From the NCBI GenBank assembly GCA_024235735.1, contig JACKLU010000013.1, positions 8,138-72,137 of the forward strand: DNA of 64,000 nt, in the 5' to 3' direction. Position numbers and translations under genes: made by a program. The notes beneath the pieces are model-generated. The model ran no database searches, was not told the DNA's origin, and saw nothing but the letters and a program-made list of their open reading frames with translations. Positions 1-8,400 of the stretch are shown here, one piece after another. The DNA is from Burkholderiales bacterium (GTDB lineage Bacteria; Pseudomonadota; Gammaproteobacteria; Burkholderiales; Nitrosomonadaceae). Numbering within the stretch: the first letter of the stretch is position 1; each line of letters starts with the position of its first letter.

Positions 1-156
1 GATTGCTTCCAGCCGGTCGAGCGTAAACCGCTTCGAGGCGAACATCCGTTTGACATTGGCTTCGCTCATAGCCAACCCTTTTGCCAGATCCGCATAGGTC
101 AGCCGCCGGCTTCTCAGTATTTTCTTCAATGTATCGATCAGCGCTTCGGTTTGCAT
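1..156 (-). CDS. XRE-family HTH regulator (N-terminal part, runs off window)
   Basis: The minus strand opens with an ATG at 154-156 and stays open for 52 codons to the window edge. A purine-rich AGGA lies about 12 bases upstream of the start. Residues 18-37 read TYADLAKGLAMSEANVKRMF, the helix-turn-helix pattern of Cro/C1 (XRE) DNA-binding domains (an 'ADLA' helix, a turn at 'MSEANV', then a recognition helix). The C-terminal part lies outside the window, so any effector domain is unknown. It is divergent from the PspA-like gene at 371 and could control it through the shared intergenic region, which holds a perfect palindrome. Family call is confident; the target is inference. Confidence 0.8.
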   Translation of the reverse strand, partial: MQTEALIDTLKKILRSRRLTYADLAKGLAMSEANVKRMFASKRFTLDRLEAI

Positions 157-194
157 TGTTTTTATTTCCTGTACTCAATAAACAATCACAAAGA

Positions 195-211
195 GTATAT
201 TGAAAATATAC
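195..211. promoter_or_regulatory. 17-bp palindrome in divergent promoter region, candidate operator
   Basis: GTATATTGAAAATATAC is a perfect 7-bp inverted repeat with a 3-bp centre. It contains a TATACT-like -10 on each strand (last base outside the palindrome). It lies between the divergent XRE regulator and the PspA-like gene. XRE proteins commonly bind such dyads as dimers, so this is a plausible autoregulatory operator. No binding evidence is available from sequence alone. Confidence 0.45.
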
Positions 212-370
212 TACATGTTCACGAATATGATTCTATAACACAATTCGTTTATAAAAACGATCCCCAACTGAATAATGCAAGCACTGCAAACACTGCCTGC
301 ACCATCCGGGTACCGGCAGGTTTTTCGCAGCATACATAACTTAGTTTAGGGAAAGGAGACCCAAATTACC

Positions 371-1024
371 ATGTCCATACTGAAAAGACTGTCAACAACC
401 CTGATATCCCGCATCGACCGGGTTGTTACTGAAATTGAGAATCACGATGCGGTGATTCAGGCGGCACTGAATGAAATGAACAGCAAAATGGCCAAAGCAA
501 AAATCGCGTTGAATCAGGCCTGCCGCGAAAGAGACAGAATAAAAACCGAACTGGAAACACAGCAAAGCAATGTTCACCGCTGGCAGGAACGGGCGATTAT
601 CTGCGCAAAAACGGACGAATCAAAAGCACTGGAATGCCTGCGCCGCTCGCACAAAAGCCGGGACCGGGCCGCAATGCTGCAAAAATCACTGGACGAATAC
701 ACGCGCTCAATCGAAAAAATGACCGGCAACATTCAATCCAGTGCACAGCGCTTGAACGAAATGAAACAGCGGCTAACGCTGATGCGCGCGAAACAGGCCA
801 CCAGTAAAACCGATGCAACGGCCCATTCAAACTGCGGCGACGCGGAAAGCATCGTGGAAGACACTTTCAATCGCTGGGAAATGCACCTCAATCACGATGA
901 CATTCCACTCGACTGCACGACTGACGACATGGACGAACTGGAACATGCATTCATCACGCAGGAACAGCAAAATGATCTGCGTAGCGAACTGACCGCACTG
1001 CTCACCCGGGAGAAACAACAATGA
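371..1024 (+). CDS. PspA/IM30-family coiled-coil protein
   Basis: The 217-residue protein is almost entirely predicted helix with long charged heptads (about residues 20-145), close to the usual 220-230 residues of PspA/IM30. It starts with a short amphipathic stretch, MSILKRLSTTLISRID, as in PspA proteins that bind stressed membranes. No signal peptide or transmembrane segment is seen. The C-terminal third is acidic. AAGGAGA at 353-359 is the Shine-Dalgarno for the ATG. The last codons overlap the next gene by four bases (ATGA), so the two are very probably co-translated, and the partner is an integral membrane protein. No pspF, pspB or pspC is nearby, so this is not the classical psp operon. 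A membrane-associated scaffold role is family knowledge plus inference. Confidence 0.7.
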   Translation: MSILKRLSTTLISRIDRVVTEIENHDAVIQAALNEMNSKMAKAKIALNQACRERDRIKTELETQQSNVHRWQERAIICAKTDESKALECLRRSHKSRDRAAMLQKSLDEYTRSIEKMTGNIQSSAQRLNEMKQRLTLMRAKQATSKTDATAHSNCGDAESIVEDTFNRWEMHLNHDDIPLDCTTDDMDELEHAFITQEQQNDLRSELTALLTREKQQ

Positions 1025-2400
1025 AAACTTCAATGAACGCAACAACACACAATATGCAACATAGTGATATGCCGGATGAAAACGACACTGCGGCGAAAGG
1101 CGGCACCAGCAGGTTAACTGAAAAACTGCCTGCGCTGTTGCGCATACTCGGTGCAACCGCTTTGCTATTCGCCATGTACAGCTTTCTTGTCCGCGGCTGG
1201 CAGGAAGGCAGCGATATGTTCCGCTATCTGCTGTTGCTGGGCCATACCGGCATGCTCACGGCAATTGGCCTGGTCAGCGGCAGTTATCTGAAGGAAAGCA
1301 AAGGCGCGCGATTACTGCTTGTGCTGGCGCTGGCGTCGGTGCCGGTCAACTTCGCCATCCTCGGTTCATTTATCTATTCCCAAACAGTCGCAATCGCCAC
1401 GGCGCATTCCGGTGATTTTCCGGACTATGTTTCATGGACAGTGGACAGCTTGAATGCAGCGTTACTCACCAGCGCAGGCGCGCTCGTGGTGCTGATACCG
1501 GTGGTCTTTCTGGGATTTATCGTGCTGGCGCGGCAAATGGCGGTTAAACTGTCCCTATTGTTCCTGCTCAGCAATACCGCCATGCTGCTGCCGTTGCGCG
1601 ATCCGCAAATGATTGGTCTGATGGTGCTGACGTTGACCATTGCCGTAGCGATGGCAACACGCGCATTCGCGGATAAACAGATCGCGGCAAAAACATCCGA
1701 AGGCATCCTTGCGCTGGGCCTGCAATTGCTGCCGCTGTCAGTACTCGCGATACGCAACCTGTGGCTCTACACCGCCGACGACTTTTTATTCGCGATGCTC
1801 TGTGTCTGCATCTTTCTAATGTTGCGGCAGGCTTCGCTCTGTCTGGAGTCCGCCGCAAAAACGCGCATCATTCTCGATAGGATTGCGTTGATTCCCGCCC
1901 TGCTGATTGTTTTGCCGCTGAGTTCCGCACTGGCCGCGCTGACCGATTCGGCGTATTTGCCCGCATCACTGGTTTTGCCTGTCAGTCTGGCGATTTCGGC
2001 AACCATGGTGTATGACCTGTCACGCCGCAGCCAGAATTATGCCAGCGCTTTTCGGTTGATAGCCATCTGGGAGATGCTGCTCGGCATGGTACTCAATCTG
2101 GCGCTTTTTGATGGGTTGCTGGCAACGGGTTCCTGCATCATTGCGGGTATCTGCCTGTTGATGCACGGTTACCGTGTCCGTCAGCGCAGTGTATTTCTCG
2201 CCGGCGCGATGCTCATGCTCATCGGCATGCTGCAACAATTGTTCGAGTTGATCTACCGCTTTGATCTGGCGAGCTGGATCAGCTTCGCCATCCTCGGCAT
2301 CATCGCGATTGTCGCCGGCTCGGTGCTGGAATCACAAAGCTTGCGGATCAGCCAACGGCTGGGCGGATGGAAAAACGCTTTCCGCCGCTGGGAGCAGTAG
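1021..2400 (+). CDS. Polytopic membrane protein of unknown function
   Basis: The 459-residue protein has a polar N-terminal 35 residues and then a succession of roughly eleven to twelve hydrophobic segments to residue 440, ending in a basic tail (residues around KNAFRRWEQ). I recognise no transporter signature, ATP-binding loop or catalytic motif. Its ATG overlaps the stop of the PspA-like gene, so the pair forms a two-gene unit. That pairing suggests the coiled-coil protein acts at or on this membrane protein, but this is inference. The gene ends 20 bases from the 3' end of lipA, which is convergent. Confidence 0.7.
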   Translation: MKTSMNATTHNMQHSDMPDENDTAAKGGTSRLTEKLPALLRILGATALLFAMYSFLVRGWQEGSDMFRYLLLLGHTGMLTAIGLVSGSYLKESKGARLLLVLALASVPVNFAILGSFIYSQTVAIATAHSGDFPDYVSWTVDSLNAALLTSAGALVVLIPVVFLGFIVLARQMAVKLSLLFLLSNTAMLLPLRDPQMIGLMVLTLTIAVAMATRAFADKQIAAKTSEGILALGLQLLPLSVLAIRNLWLYTADDFLFAMLCVCIFLMLRQASLCLESAAKTRIILDRIALIPALLIVLPLSSALAALTDSAYLPASLVLPVSLAISATMVYDLSRRSQNYASAFRLIAIWEMLLGMVLNLALFDGLLATGSCIIAGICLLMHGYRVRQRSVFLAGAMLMLIGMLQQLFELIYRFDLASWISFAILGIIAIVAGSVLESQSLRISQRLGGWKNAFRRWEQ

Positions 2401-2419
2401 TAGCGCTCTGATACATACT

Positions 2420-3364
2420 TTAAACAACACCCGCTTCATGCGCCTGCAAGTCGGCATGATAGCTGGAACGCACCATCGGGCCGCAGGCGGCGTGGGTAAA
2501 GCCCATGGCGTTTGCGGCCTGCTCAAACACCTTGAAACCTTCCGGCGTCACGTAGCGATCCACCGGCAAGTGACCGATACTTGGCTGTAAATATTGACCG
2601 ATCGTCAGCATTTCCACATCATGCGCACGCAAGTCCTGCAATACTTGCAAAATTTCTTCATCGGTTTCGCCCAGCCCCAGCATCAAACCGGATTTGGTTG
2701 GAATCGCCGGGAACCTGGCCTTAAAATCCTTGAGCAGCTTCAGCGAATGCTGATAGTCCGCGCCGGGGCGGCATTGCTTATACAACCTTGGCACCGTTTC
2801 CAGATTGTGATTCAACACATCGGGCGGGCAAGCTGACAGCTTTTCCAGCGCGATGTCAAGCCTGCCTCTGAAATCGGGCACCAGTATTTCAATTTTCGTG
2901 TGCGGCGCATGCTGGCGGATTGCCTGTATGCAATCGACAAAGTGCTGCGCGCCGCCATCACGCAGATCGTCGCGGTCGACACTGGTGATAACAACGTAGC
3001 GCAACTTCATGGCGGCAATCGATTGCGCCAGATGCAACGGTTCCTCGGGATCGGGCGGTTTGGGACGGCCATGCGCGACATCGCAGAAAGGACAGCGCCG
3101 GGTACACAGATCACCCAGAATCATAAATGTTGCCGTACCCTTGCCAAAGCATTCACCGATATTCGGACAGGATGCCTCTTCGCAAACCGTATGCAGTTTC
3201 TTTTCCCGCAGAATGCGCTTAACCTCATAAAACGCCTGACTGTTGGGGGAGCGCACGCGTATCCAGGAAGGTTTGCGCAACAGGTTATCTTTTGACTGCT
3301 CACCGATTTTTACCGGATTTCGTGCTGTTTTATCAGCGCCTTTCTGGCGTATTTCAGAAGTCAT
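2420..3364 (-). CDS. lipA: Lipoyl synthase LipA
   Basis: Radical-SAM enzyme that inserts two sulphurs into protein-bound octanoyl groups to make lipoyl cofactor on pyruvate and 2-oxoglutarate dehydrogenases and GcvH. The radical-SAM cluster motif CTRRCPFC (CX3CX2C) is near residues 87-94. The auxiliary cluster cysteines characteristic of LipA are in CEEASCPNIGEC, near residue 61. The C-terminal GPMVRSSYHAD contains the conserved RSSY serine ligand. Length 314 is normal. It lies 2 bases after lipB and ends the dat-ybeD-lipB-lipA run. All family landmarks are intact. Confidence 0.97.
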   Translation of the reverse strand: MTSEIRQKGADKTARNPVKIGEQSKDNLLRKPSWIRVRSPNSQAFYEVKRILREKKLHTVCEEASCPNIGECFGKGTATFMILGDLCTRRCPFCDVAHGRPKPPDPEEPLHLAQSIAAMKLRYVVITSVDRDDLRDGGAQHFVDCIQAIRQHAPHTKIEILVPDFRGRLDIALEKLSACPPDVLNHNLETVPRLYKQCRPGADYQHSLKLLKDFKARFPAIPTKSGLMLGLGETDEEILQVLQDLRAHDVEMLTIGQYLQPSIGHLPVDRYVTPEGFKVFEQAANAMGFTHAACGPMVRSSYHADLQAHEAGVV

Positions 3365-3366
3365 GG

Positions 3367-4035
3367 CTATATCAATTCGATCCTATTTTTAGTGAGTTCA
3401 TTTTGTAAATAATGCGCCAGTCTGTCCTGTATGACATTCAGTCCATCGGACACGCCGTGATCTTTCATTTGCGTCACCGGCAAACCGGCATAGCCGCACG
3501 GATTGATCGCCAAAAACGGCTGCAAGTCCATGTCGACGTTCAGCGCAATGCCGTGATAGCAAAAATGCTTTTTGATTTTCAGACCAAGGGAAGCAATTTT
3601 GGCCGACCCAACATAAACTCCTGGCGCGTCGTCACGGCCGTACGCCTTGATACCGTAACCAGCCAGCACCAGGATCACGGCGTTTTCCATTCGTCTGACC
3701 AGTTCCCGCACACCCAGTTTACGGCGCCGGATATCCAGCAGCAAATAGGCAATCAATTGGCCTGGGCCATGATAGGTAATCTGCCCGCCCCGGTCTGTCT
3801 TAATGACCGGAATCGCACTTTCAGCCAGCAAATGCTCCGGCTTTCCTGCAATGCCCTGTGTATAGACCGGCGGATGCTGCAAAAACCATATCTCGTCGTC
3901 GGCTTGCGGCGCACGTCCGGCAGTAAACACTTTCATAGCCTGCCAGGCTGAATCATAGTCAATCAAGTCCATGGATTTAATGACAAACCCCGGATGTTGA
4001 ACGTCTGGCGTCTGCGATCTCGCTATCTGATTCAT
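3367..4035 (-). CDS. lipB: Octanoyltransferase LipB
   Basis: Transfers octanoate from acyl carrier protein to lipoyl domains, giving the substrate for LipA encoded next to it. The family signature RGGQITYHGPGQL is at residues 81-93. The catalytic cysteine lies in the conserved NPCGYAGL near residue 180, with a downstream lysine in VTQMKDHG. The 222 residues match the family. It sits 7 bases after the ybeD homologue and 2 bases before lipA, consistent with one transcript. Confidence 0.96.
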   Translation of the reverse strand: MNQIARSQTPDVQHPGFVIKSMDLIDYDSAWQAMKVFTAGRAPQADDEIWFLQHPPVYTQGIAGKPEHLLAESAIPVIKTDRGGQITYHGPGQLIAYLLLDIRRRKLGVRELVRRMENAVILVLAGYGIKAYGRDDAPGVYVGSAKIASLGLKIKKHFCYHGIALNVDMDLQPFLAINPCGYAGLPVTQMKDHGVSDGLNVIQDRLAHYLQNELTKNRIELI

Positions 4036-4042
4036 GTTGCCG

Positions 4043-4306
4043 TCAGAGTACGACGGATATCATTGGATGATCCGTTAATGCCCGGTACAGCGCATCCAGT
4101 TGGTCACGGGATGTTGCGCGAATCGTGCATGTGATGCTGAGATAGTTGCCGCCCTTGCTTGAGCGGATTTCAATCGTGGTTTCATCAAAATCAGGTGCAT
4201 GCCGTTTGACGATCGCAAGGGTTATCTCGGTAAAATCCTGTTCGGCTTTTCCCATGATTTTAATCGGGAAATCACACGGATATTTAATCAGCGATTCTTC
4301 TGTCAT
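4043..4306 (-). CDS. ybeD: YbeD / DUF493 family protein
   Basis: Small cytosolic protein of 87 residues with the alpha-beta fold typical of YbeD (DUF493), resembling an ACT-like regulatory domain. The segment LIKYPCDFPIKIMGKA at the N-terminus and the C-terminal DQLDALYRALTDHPMISVVL match the family. As in Escherichia coli it lies immediately upstream of lipB. Its molecular role is not established. The start is the first ATG, 34 bases after dat. Confidence 0.9.
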   Translation of the reverse strand: MTEESLIKYPCDFPIKIMGKAEQDFTEITLAIVKRHAPDFDETTIEIRSSKGGNYLSITCTIRATSRDQLDALYRALTDHPMISVVL

Positions 4307-4340
4307 GTGTTCAATTTCCAGGACTTAACGATTCTGGCGA

Positions 4341-5192
4341 TCAAGACACTTCACCCCGCATATGCGTCGCTTTATATTGCTGGTAGAGCTGATGTAATTG
4401 CCTGAACTTCGGTCCGGGCTTTCCGTTTCCGACCGCCGCACCGTTCAAATGGGTAACCGCCATGATTTCCCGGGTTGAAGAAGTCAGCATGATTTCTTCG
4501 GCAGTGCACAATTCATCTTCCGAGACTTCCCGCACCTTGTGGGCAATAGCCTGTTCGGCAGCCAGTTCCAGCGTCACGTCATACGTGATGCCGGGAAGCA
4601 TCAGGTGGCTTTTGGGCGGTGCGAGCAAGACCTGATTTTTCACGACAAAAATATTGCTCGCTGAACCTTCGGTCAAATATCCGTCCCGAATCAGAATCGT
4701 TTCAGCAGCATGCTCATCCACCGCGAGCTGGCGCAGCAGGACATTCGGCAGCAGGGAAATGGCTTTGATGTCACAGCGCACCCAGCGATTATCACTGGCG
4801 GTAATCGCTGTCACACCGTTCTCGAGCAGCTCCGGTGCTGGCGGCATCAGTGGATTGCTCATGATAAAAACCGTCGGTGGCACGTGCGGAAAGGCATGAT
4901 CCCGCTTGGCCACACCGCGCGTGATATGCAGATAGACAGACTGATCCTCTCCCTCGTTATTGCCGATGATCTGCGTCAATAACTGCCGCCATTCTTCATT
5001 CGTGTGCGGATTTTTGAGCCGGATGCCATCCAGACTGTGCTGCAGGCGATCCAGATGTTCCGTCAGTCTGAAGGGCTTACGCGAATAAACAGGAATCACC
5101 TCATATACGCCGTCGCCGAAAATGAATCCCCTATCCAGTACCGAAACACAAGCTTTGTCGATTGGCATGAACTGACCATTCAGATATATCAT
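4341..5192 (-). CDS. dat: D-amino-acid aminotransferase (PLP fold type IV)
   Basis: The 283-residue protein belongs to the branched-chain/D-amino-acid aminotransferase family. The N-terminus has the FIFGDGVYEVIPVY segment. The pyridoxal-phosphate lysine is in DIKAISLLPNV, near residue 148, and a glutamate/serine binding loop is in EGSASNIFVV. Such enzymes interconvert D-alanine and D-glutamate, precursors of peptidoglycan. This fits the neighbouring D-Ala-D-Ala carboxypeptidase dacC upstream. AAAAGGCG precedes the ATG. A branched-chain specificity cannot be fully excluded from sequence, but length and motifs favour the D-amino-acid type. Confidence 0.85.
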   Translation of the reverse strand: MIYLNGQFMPIDKACVSVLDRGFIFGDGVYEVIPVYSRKPFRLTEHLDRLQHSLDGIRLKNPHTNEEWRQLLTQIIGNNEGEDQSVYLHITRGVAKRDHAFPHVPPTVFIMSNPLMPPAPELLENGVTAITASDNRWVRCDIKAISLLPNVLLRQLAVDEHAAETILIRDGYLTEGSASNIFVVKNQVLLAPPKSHLMLPGITYDVTLELAAEQAIAHKVREVSEDELCTAEEIMLTSSTREIMAVTHLNGAAVGNGKPGPKFRQLHQLYQQYKATHMRGEVS

Positions 5193-5251
5193 GTGGCGCC
5201 TTTTGGTTTATTTGCGGAATAACGAGAAAAAACGGCGGGAATGACCGGTCA

Positions 5252-5488
5252 ACCTGAAAACCTCAGTTGAATGGGGTTTAAAGTGCGTTGATTTTTATTT
5301 TTGGCAAGGCGCAATGAGGCGTAATAACGCGTTATTACAACGAATTGCAACGCAACCAGAATTAAAAAGCGGCGTGCTATAAACACCATAATTTGACTCA
5401 CCGTTTGGATGAATTGATATTGCTCGAATTGTTTCATTTGTTCATATCGTTAGTCAGCCCGGATAATGGTCAACTGAGGTCTTCAGGT
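5252..5488. mobile_element. 237-bp MITE-like element with inverted ends and TCA duplication
   Basis: The left end reads ACCTGAAAACCTCAGTTGA (5252-5270) and the right end is its inverted copy with one mismatch (5470-5488). The element is flanked by TCA at 5249-5251 and 5489-5491, a 3-bp duplication of the TNA form used by part of the IS5 family. The right-hand TCA is, on the minus strand, the TGA stop codon of dacC. No convincing gene lies inside. A diverged copy of the right half (about 105 bp) is at 55872-55976. I infer a non-autonomous transposable element mobilised by an IS5-like transposase not present here. Confidence 0.75.
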
Positions 5489-6619
5489 TCAATTGAACAG
5501 CAGCTTCAAACTGTCCCAGGCGCGTTCAACGAAATTGCCTTCACCGACCTCTTCCAGTGCAACTAATGGATAAATTTCCACAAGCTGGTCATTCAGCGTG
5601 AATTTCACCGATCCGACTTCCTGACCCGCGCTGACCGGCGCAATCAAAGGTTGTTTATATTCCATGGTTGCTTTCAGATTATCCGCCTGTCCTTTCGGAA
5701 TCGAAAAATAGACATCCGCATCAAAACCCGCCTTGAACTCATCCTGGGAGCCTTTCCATAATTCAATGGAAGTCAGCACTTCGCCTTTTTTGTAGAGATG
5801 CACGGTGTCGTAAAACTGGAATCCATAATTCAGCAGCCGCTGACTTTCCTTGCTGCGTTCACCGGCCGATTTGGTTCCCATGATTACCGATATCAATCGT
5901 CTTTTATCACGCTTGGCCGAGGTAATCAGGCAGTAACCTGCTGTTTTGGTCCATCCCGTTTTCATGCCATCCACATGCGGATCCAGCCACAGCAGACGGT
6001 TACGATTGGGCTGAGTGATATTGTTATAGGTGTATTCCTTGAGCGAATAGAGCGGATAGAACTCAGGAAAATCGCGGATAATCGCGGCGGCAAGAAGCGT
6101 TAGATCATGCACCGAGGTGTAGTGATCAGGATGGGGCAACCCCGTCGTGTTCATAAAATGCGTGTCTTTCATACCCAGACGTTGCGCTTCCTGATTCATC
6201 AGCTGGACAAAAGCCTCTTCCGAACCCGCAACAATCTCCGCCAGCGCAATACAGGCATCGTTACCGGACTGCACAATCATGCCGCGAATCAGCTCATCAA
6301 CAGTTACGTCCTTATTCGGTTCAATAAACATACGGGAACCGATCATGCGCCAGGCCCGATTGGAAACCGGCACAACCTGATCCAGCCGTACGCGGCTTTG
6401 CTTGAGCGCTGAAAAGACAATATAAGCCGTCATCAGCTTAGTCAGTGACGCCGGTTCTACCCGCTCATGCGCATTTTTACTGGCCAGCACCTGTCCAGAC
6501 TGATAATCCGACAACATGTACGCCTTGGCTGCAATCGATATGTCAGGCTGTTGCTGAGCTGAGACTTGCGAGGATAAAAAAGCAATCAGACAGATCACTA
6601 TCGGAAGTAAGCGTTTCAT
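5489..6619 (-). CDS. dacC: D-alanyl-D-alanine carboxypeptidase (PBP5/6 type)
   Basis: Serine peptidase that removes the terminal D-alanine from peptidoglycan stem peptides in the periplasm. A signal peptide covers residues 1-21, with cleavage after VSA. The three penicillin-binding motifs are present: SLTK (SXXK, near residue 58), SGN (SGNDACIALAE, near 119) and KTG (KTGWTKTAG, near 221). A C-terminal PBP5 domain ends in an amphipathic helix (WDSLKLLFN) that anchors the protein to the inner membrane. Length 376 is typical. Its stop codon coincides with the target-site duplication of the adjoining repeat element. No Shine-Dalgarno is visible before the ATG. Confidence 0.95.
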   Translation of the reverse strand: MKRLLPIVICLIAFLSSQVSAQQQPDISIAAKAYMLSDYQSGQVLASKNAHERVEPASLTKLMTAYIVFSALKQSRVRLDQVVPVSNRAWRMIGSRMFIEPNKDVTVDELIRGMIVQSGNDACIALAEIVAGSEEAFVQLMNQEAQRLGMKDTHFMNTTGLPHPDHYTSVHDLTLLAAAIIRDFPEFYPLYSLKEYTYNNITQPNRNRLLWLDPHVDGMKTGWTKTAGYCLITSAKRDKRRLISVIMGTKSAGERSKESQRLLNYGFQFYDTVHLYKKGEVLTSIELWKGSQDEFKAGFDADVYFSIPKGQADNLKATMEYKQPLIAPVSAGQEVGSVKFTLNDQLVEIYPLVALEEVGEGNFVERAWDSLKLLFN

Positions 6620-6640
6620 GAAATTATACTAAAAATGACT

Positions 6641-6646
6641 ATTATA
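6641..6646 (-). promoter_or_regulatory. Candidate -10 (TATAAT) of dacC
   Basis: The minus strand carries a perfect TATAAT in the context GCTATAATAG, 22 bases upstream of the dacC ATG. A start point 6-8 bases downstream would leave a leader of only about 15 nucleotides with no Shine-Dalgarno. The -35 region (TTTAAG at 17 bp) is weak. Confidence 0.5.
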
Positions 6647-6841
6647 GCTTGCCGATCAAATTTCTTAAACCAGCGTTTCAAGTATCACCGGCATTAAACT
6701 GAACAGCATGCAAGAAACGGACTGCGGGCGTTCTCTGTGCTTATCATGCTTCAATATTCGGTGTTGCCACCTTCTCCTCAACAGAAAACTGGATGAGAAT
6801 TTATAGGAAAAACAAATTTTGAGATGCATATGCTCAGCATC

Positions 6842-7387
6842 CTAATCGGATTTGCGCGGACGATCAATAATGCCGGTATGAAACGCCAGCTTTCCCGCAT
6901 TCCGTTCAATAAAATAGCGCTTTAACGGATCATGAATCACCCGAAAAGCCATTTCATTCCAAGGCACATCTGCTTCGGACACCAATCGGACTTCGCTGCT
7001 TTCAATACCCGGCTTAAAATCCAGATCCAGCAATTTCGCGCGAAACAGCACATAAACCTGACTGATATGCGGCAAACTGTAAACAGCATAAAGATCACCG
7101 ATTTCGACGCGGGCATTAGCCTCCTCCAATGTCTCTCGCGCAGCCGCTTGCGCCAGCGTTTCATTGTTTTCCATAAAACCCGCCGGCAAAGTCCACCAGC
7201 CGATCCTGGGCTCAATCGCACGGCGGCACAACAATATTCTGTCTTCCCATTCCGGAATGCACCCCACAACCAGCTTGGGATTCTGATAATGTATCTCGTG
7301 ACATACCGTACAGACATACCGCGGCAGGTTATCGCCTTCCGGAATACGAAGCGCTACATGCGCACTGCAACTGCTGCAAAATTTCAT
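6842..7387 (-). CDS. Nudix hydrolase with N-terminal zinc ribbon
   Basis: The 181-residue protein has two CX2C pairs (CSSC at residues 4-7, CTVC at 26-29) forming a zinc ribbon as in NudC-like proteins. It also has a Nudix box GFMENNETLAQAAARETLEE (GX5EX7REUXEE pattern, residues about 71-90). Nudix enzymes cleave nucleoside diphosphates linked to another group. The substrate cannot be read from sequence; it is shorter than NudC and lacks the SQPWPFPXS motif of NADH pyrophosphatase. It is separated from dacC by 222 bases and lies downstream of the DUF2914 gene on the same strand. Confidence 0.85.
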   Translation of the reverse strand: MKFCSSCSAHVALRIPEGDNLPRYVCTVCHEIHYQNPKLVVGCIPEWEDRILLCRRAIEPRIGWWTLPAGFMENNETLAQAAARETLEEANARVEIGDLYAVYSLPHISQVYVLFRAKLLDLDFKPGIESSEVRLVSEADVPWNEMAFRVIHDPLKRYFIERNAGKLAFHTGIIDRPRKSD

Positions 7388-7440
7388 GAATGCTCTCTAC
7401 AAGAAGAATAGATCATTTCGCGATTCTCGATACGGCATGA

Positions 7441-8400
7441 TCAGATTTCGACCACAAACCTTCTTTCCACCAGCAAACGACCAGACTGATCCCGCAACAT
7501 CACGCGCCAGTCGCCCGCATCACGCTTGTGCAACATTTTTTTCGCATGCGTGCGCCATTTCCTGGCGCCAATATGCAGCTTTGTTTCAGTAACCAGCCGA
7601 TCTTCAAAGTACCAGTCAACAACCAACTGCTGGCCACCAAAACCGGACAATTCGATAAAGAAATAGATACTGCTGCTATGGGTGTCGCTCCCGAGCAGAA
7701 CGCGATCAGTTTCACCAACCGGCTCCCGTTGGCGAATCTGGTGCGTCAACTGAGCGCGAACAACACCGGAATGATCCTGATTCGTAACAGATTCCATCGT
7801 TTCCGTTGGGGTCGGAATGTCCGCCACATCACGCTCACTTCGCGACGGCATGGGCGCTGATTTACTGTCAGTTTCCGCAGCCGCCGGTTTAATGACCGGT
7901 TTCGGCGGAATCAATATTTTTCCACTGTTCTGCCTTAATGGCTTCATCGTGGGTACAGGAATTATTTCTGCCGTCCCGGCGCTCTGTTGCCGCCCATTAC
8001 CTGCCGATCCATGGTTAACTGCCGGTTTCATTTTTTCCTGTGCATCTGGCAACGATTCCGGTTGTTCTTCCGGTAGAGGCAAGGATTGATGATCGTCAAA
8101 TATATTGAATCTCGCCGGGTAATCAGCGGCGTCGCCAGTCCCGGAGTGGCTGACGCCGGAACTGTCTGTATCGCGGGCTTTGTCATTCCCGACGAACAGA
8201 TAGCCCGCCATACCCGCGAGCACAGCCGATGCCGTGAGGGCAATCACTATTTTACGCCAGTCAAACGGCGGTTTCTCCAGCACACCCCTATGCTGATGCA
8301 CCAGTCTTTCTTCAAGCACATCCTGATCACTCTGATCATTTTCTTCGAATAGGCTGGGCTGCTGGATGTGTATGCGAATTTTCAGTTTGTTGTCGGACAT
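7441..8400 (-). CDS. Membrane-anchored DUF2914 protein
   Basis: The 319-residue protein has a cytoplasmic N-terminus of about 50 residues and one transmembrane helix (IVIALTASAVLAGMAGYLFV, residues 51-70). A long low-complexity Pro/Ser/Thr/Glu-rich linker follows (about 75-210). The C-terminal globular domain (residues about 215-319) matches DUF2914, with the conserved pattern around IYFFIELSGFGGQQLVVDWY and a final WRVMLRDQSGRLL strand. The layout suggests a bitopic envelope protein exposing the domain to the periplasm. Function is unknown. Confidence 0.75.
   Translation of the reverse strand: MSDNKLKIRIHIQQPSLFEENDQSDQDVLEERLVHQHRGVLEKPPFDWRKIVIALTASAVLAGMAGYLFVGNDKARDTDSSGVSHSGTGDAADYPARFNIFDDHQSLPLPEEQPESLPDAQEKMKPAVNHGSAGNGRQQSAGTAEIIPVPTMKPLRQNSGKILIPPKPVIKPAAAETDSKSAPMPSRSERDVADIPTPTETMESVTNQDHSGVVRAQLTHQIRQREPVGETDRVLLGSDTHSSSIYFFIELSGFGGQQLVVDWYFEDRLVTETKLHIGARKWRTHAKKMLHKRDAGDWRVMLRDQSGRLLVERRFVVEI

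Noticed and set aside
151..339. 62-codon plus-strand open frame before the PspA-like gene
   Set aside because: Overlaps the start of the XRE gene and the divergent promoter region, with no ribosome-binding site.
5249..5437. 62-codon minus-strand open frame inside the repeat element
   Set aside because: It lies almost wholly within the inverted-repeat element, ends in the duplicated TGA and shows no ribosome-binding site or recognisable protein.
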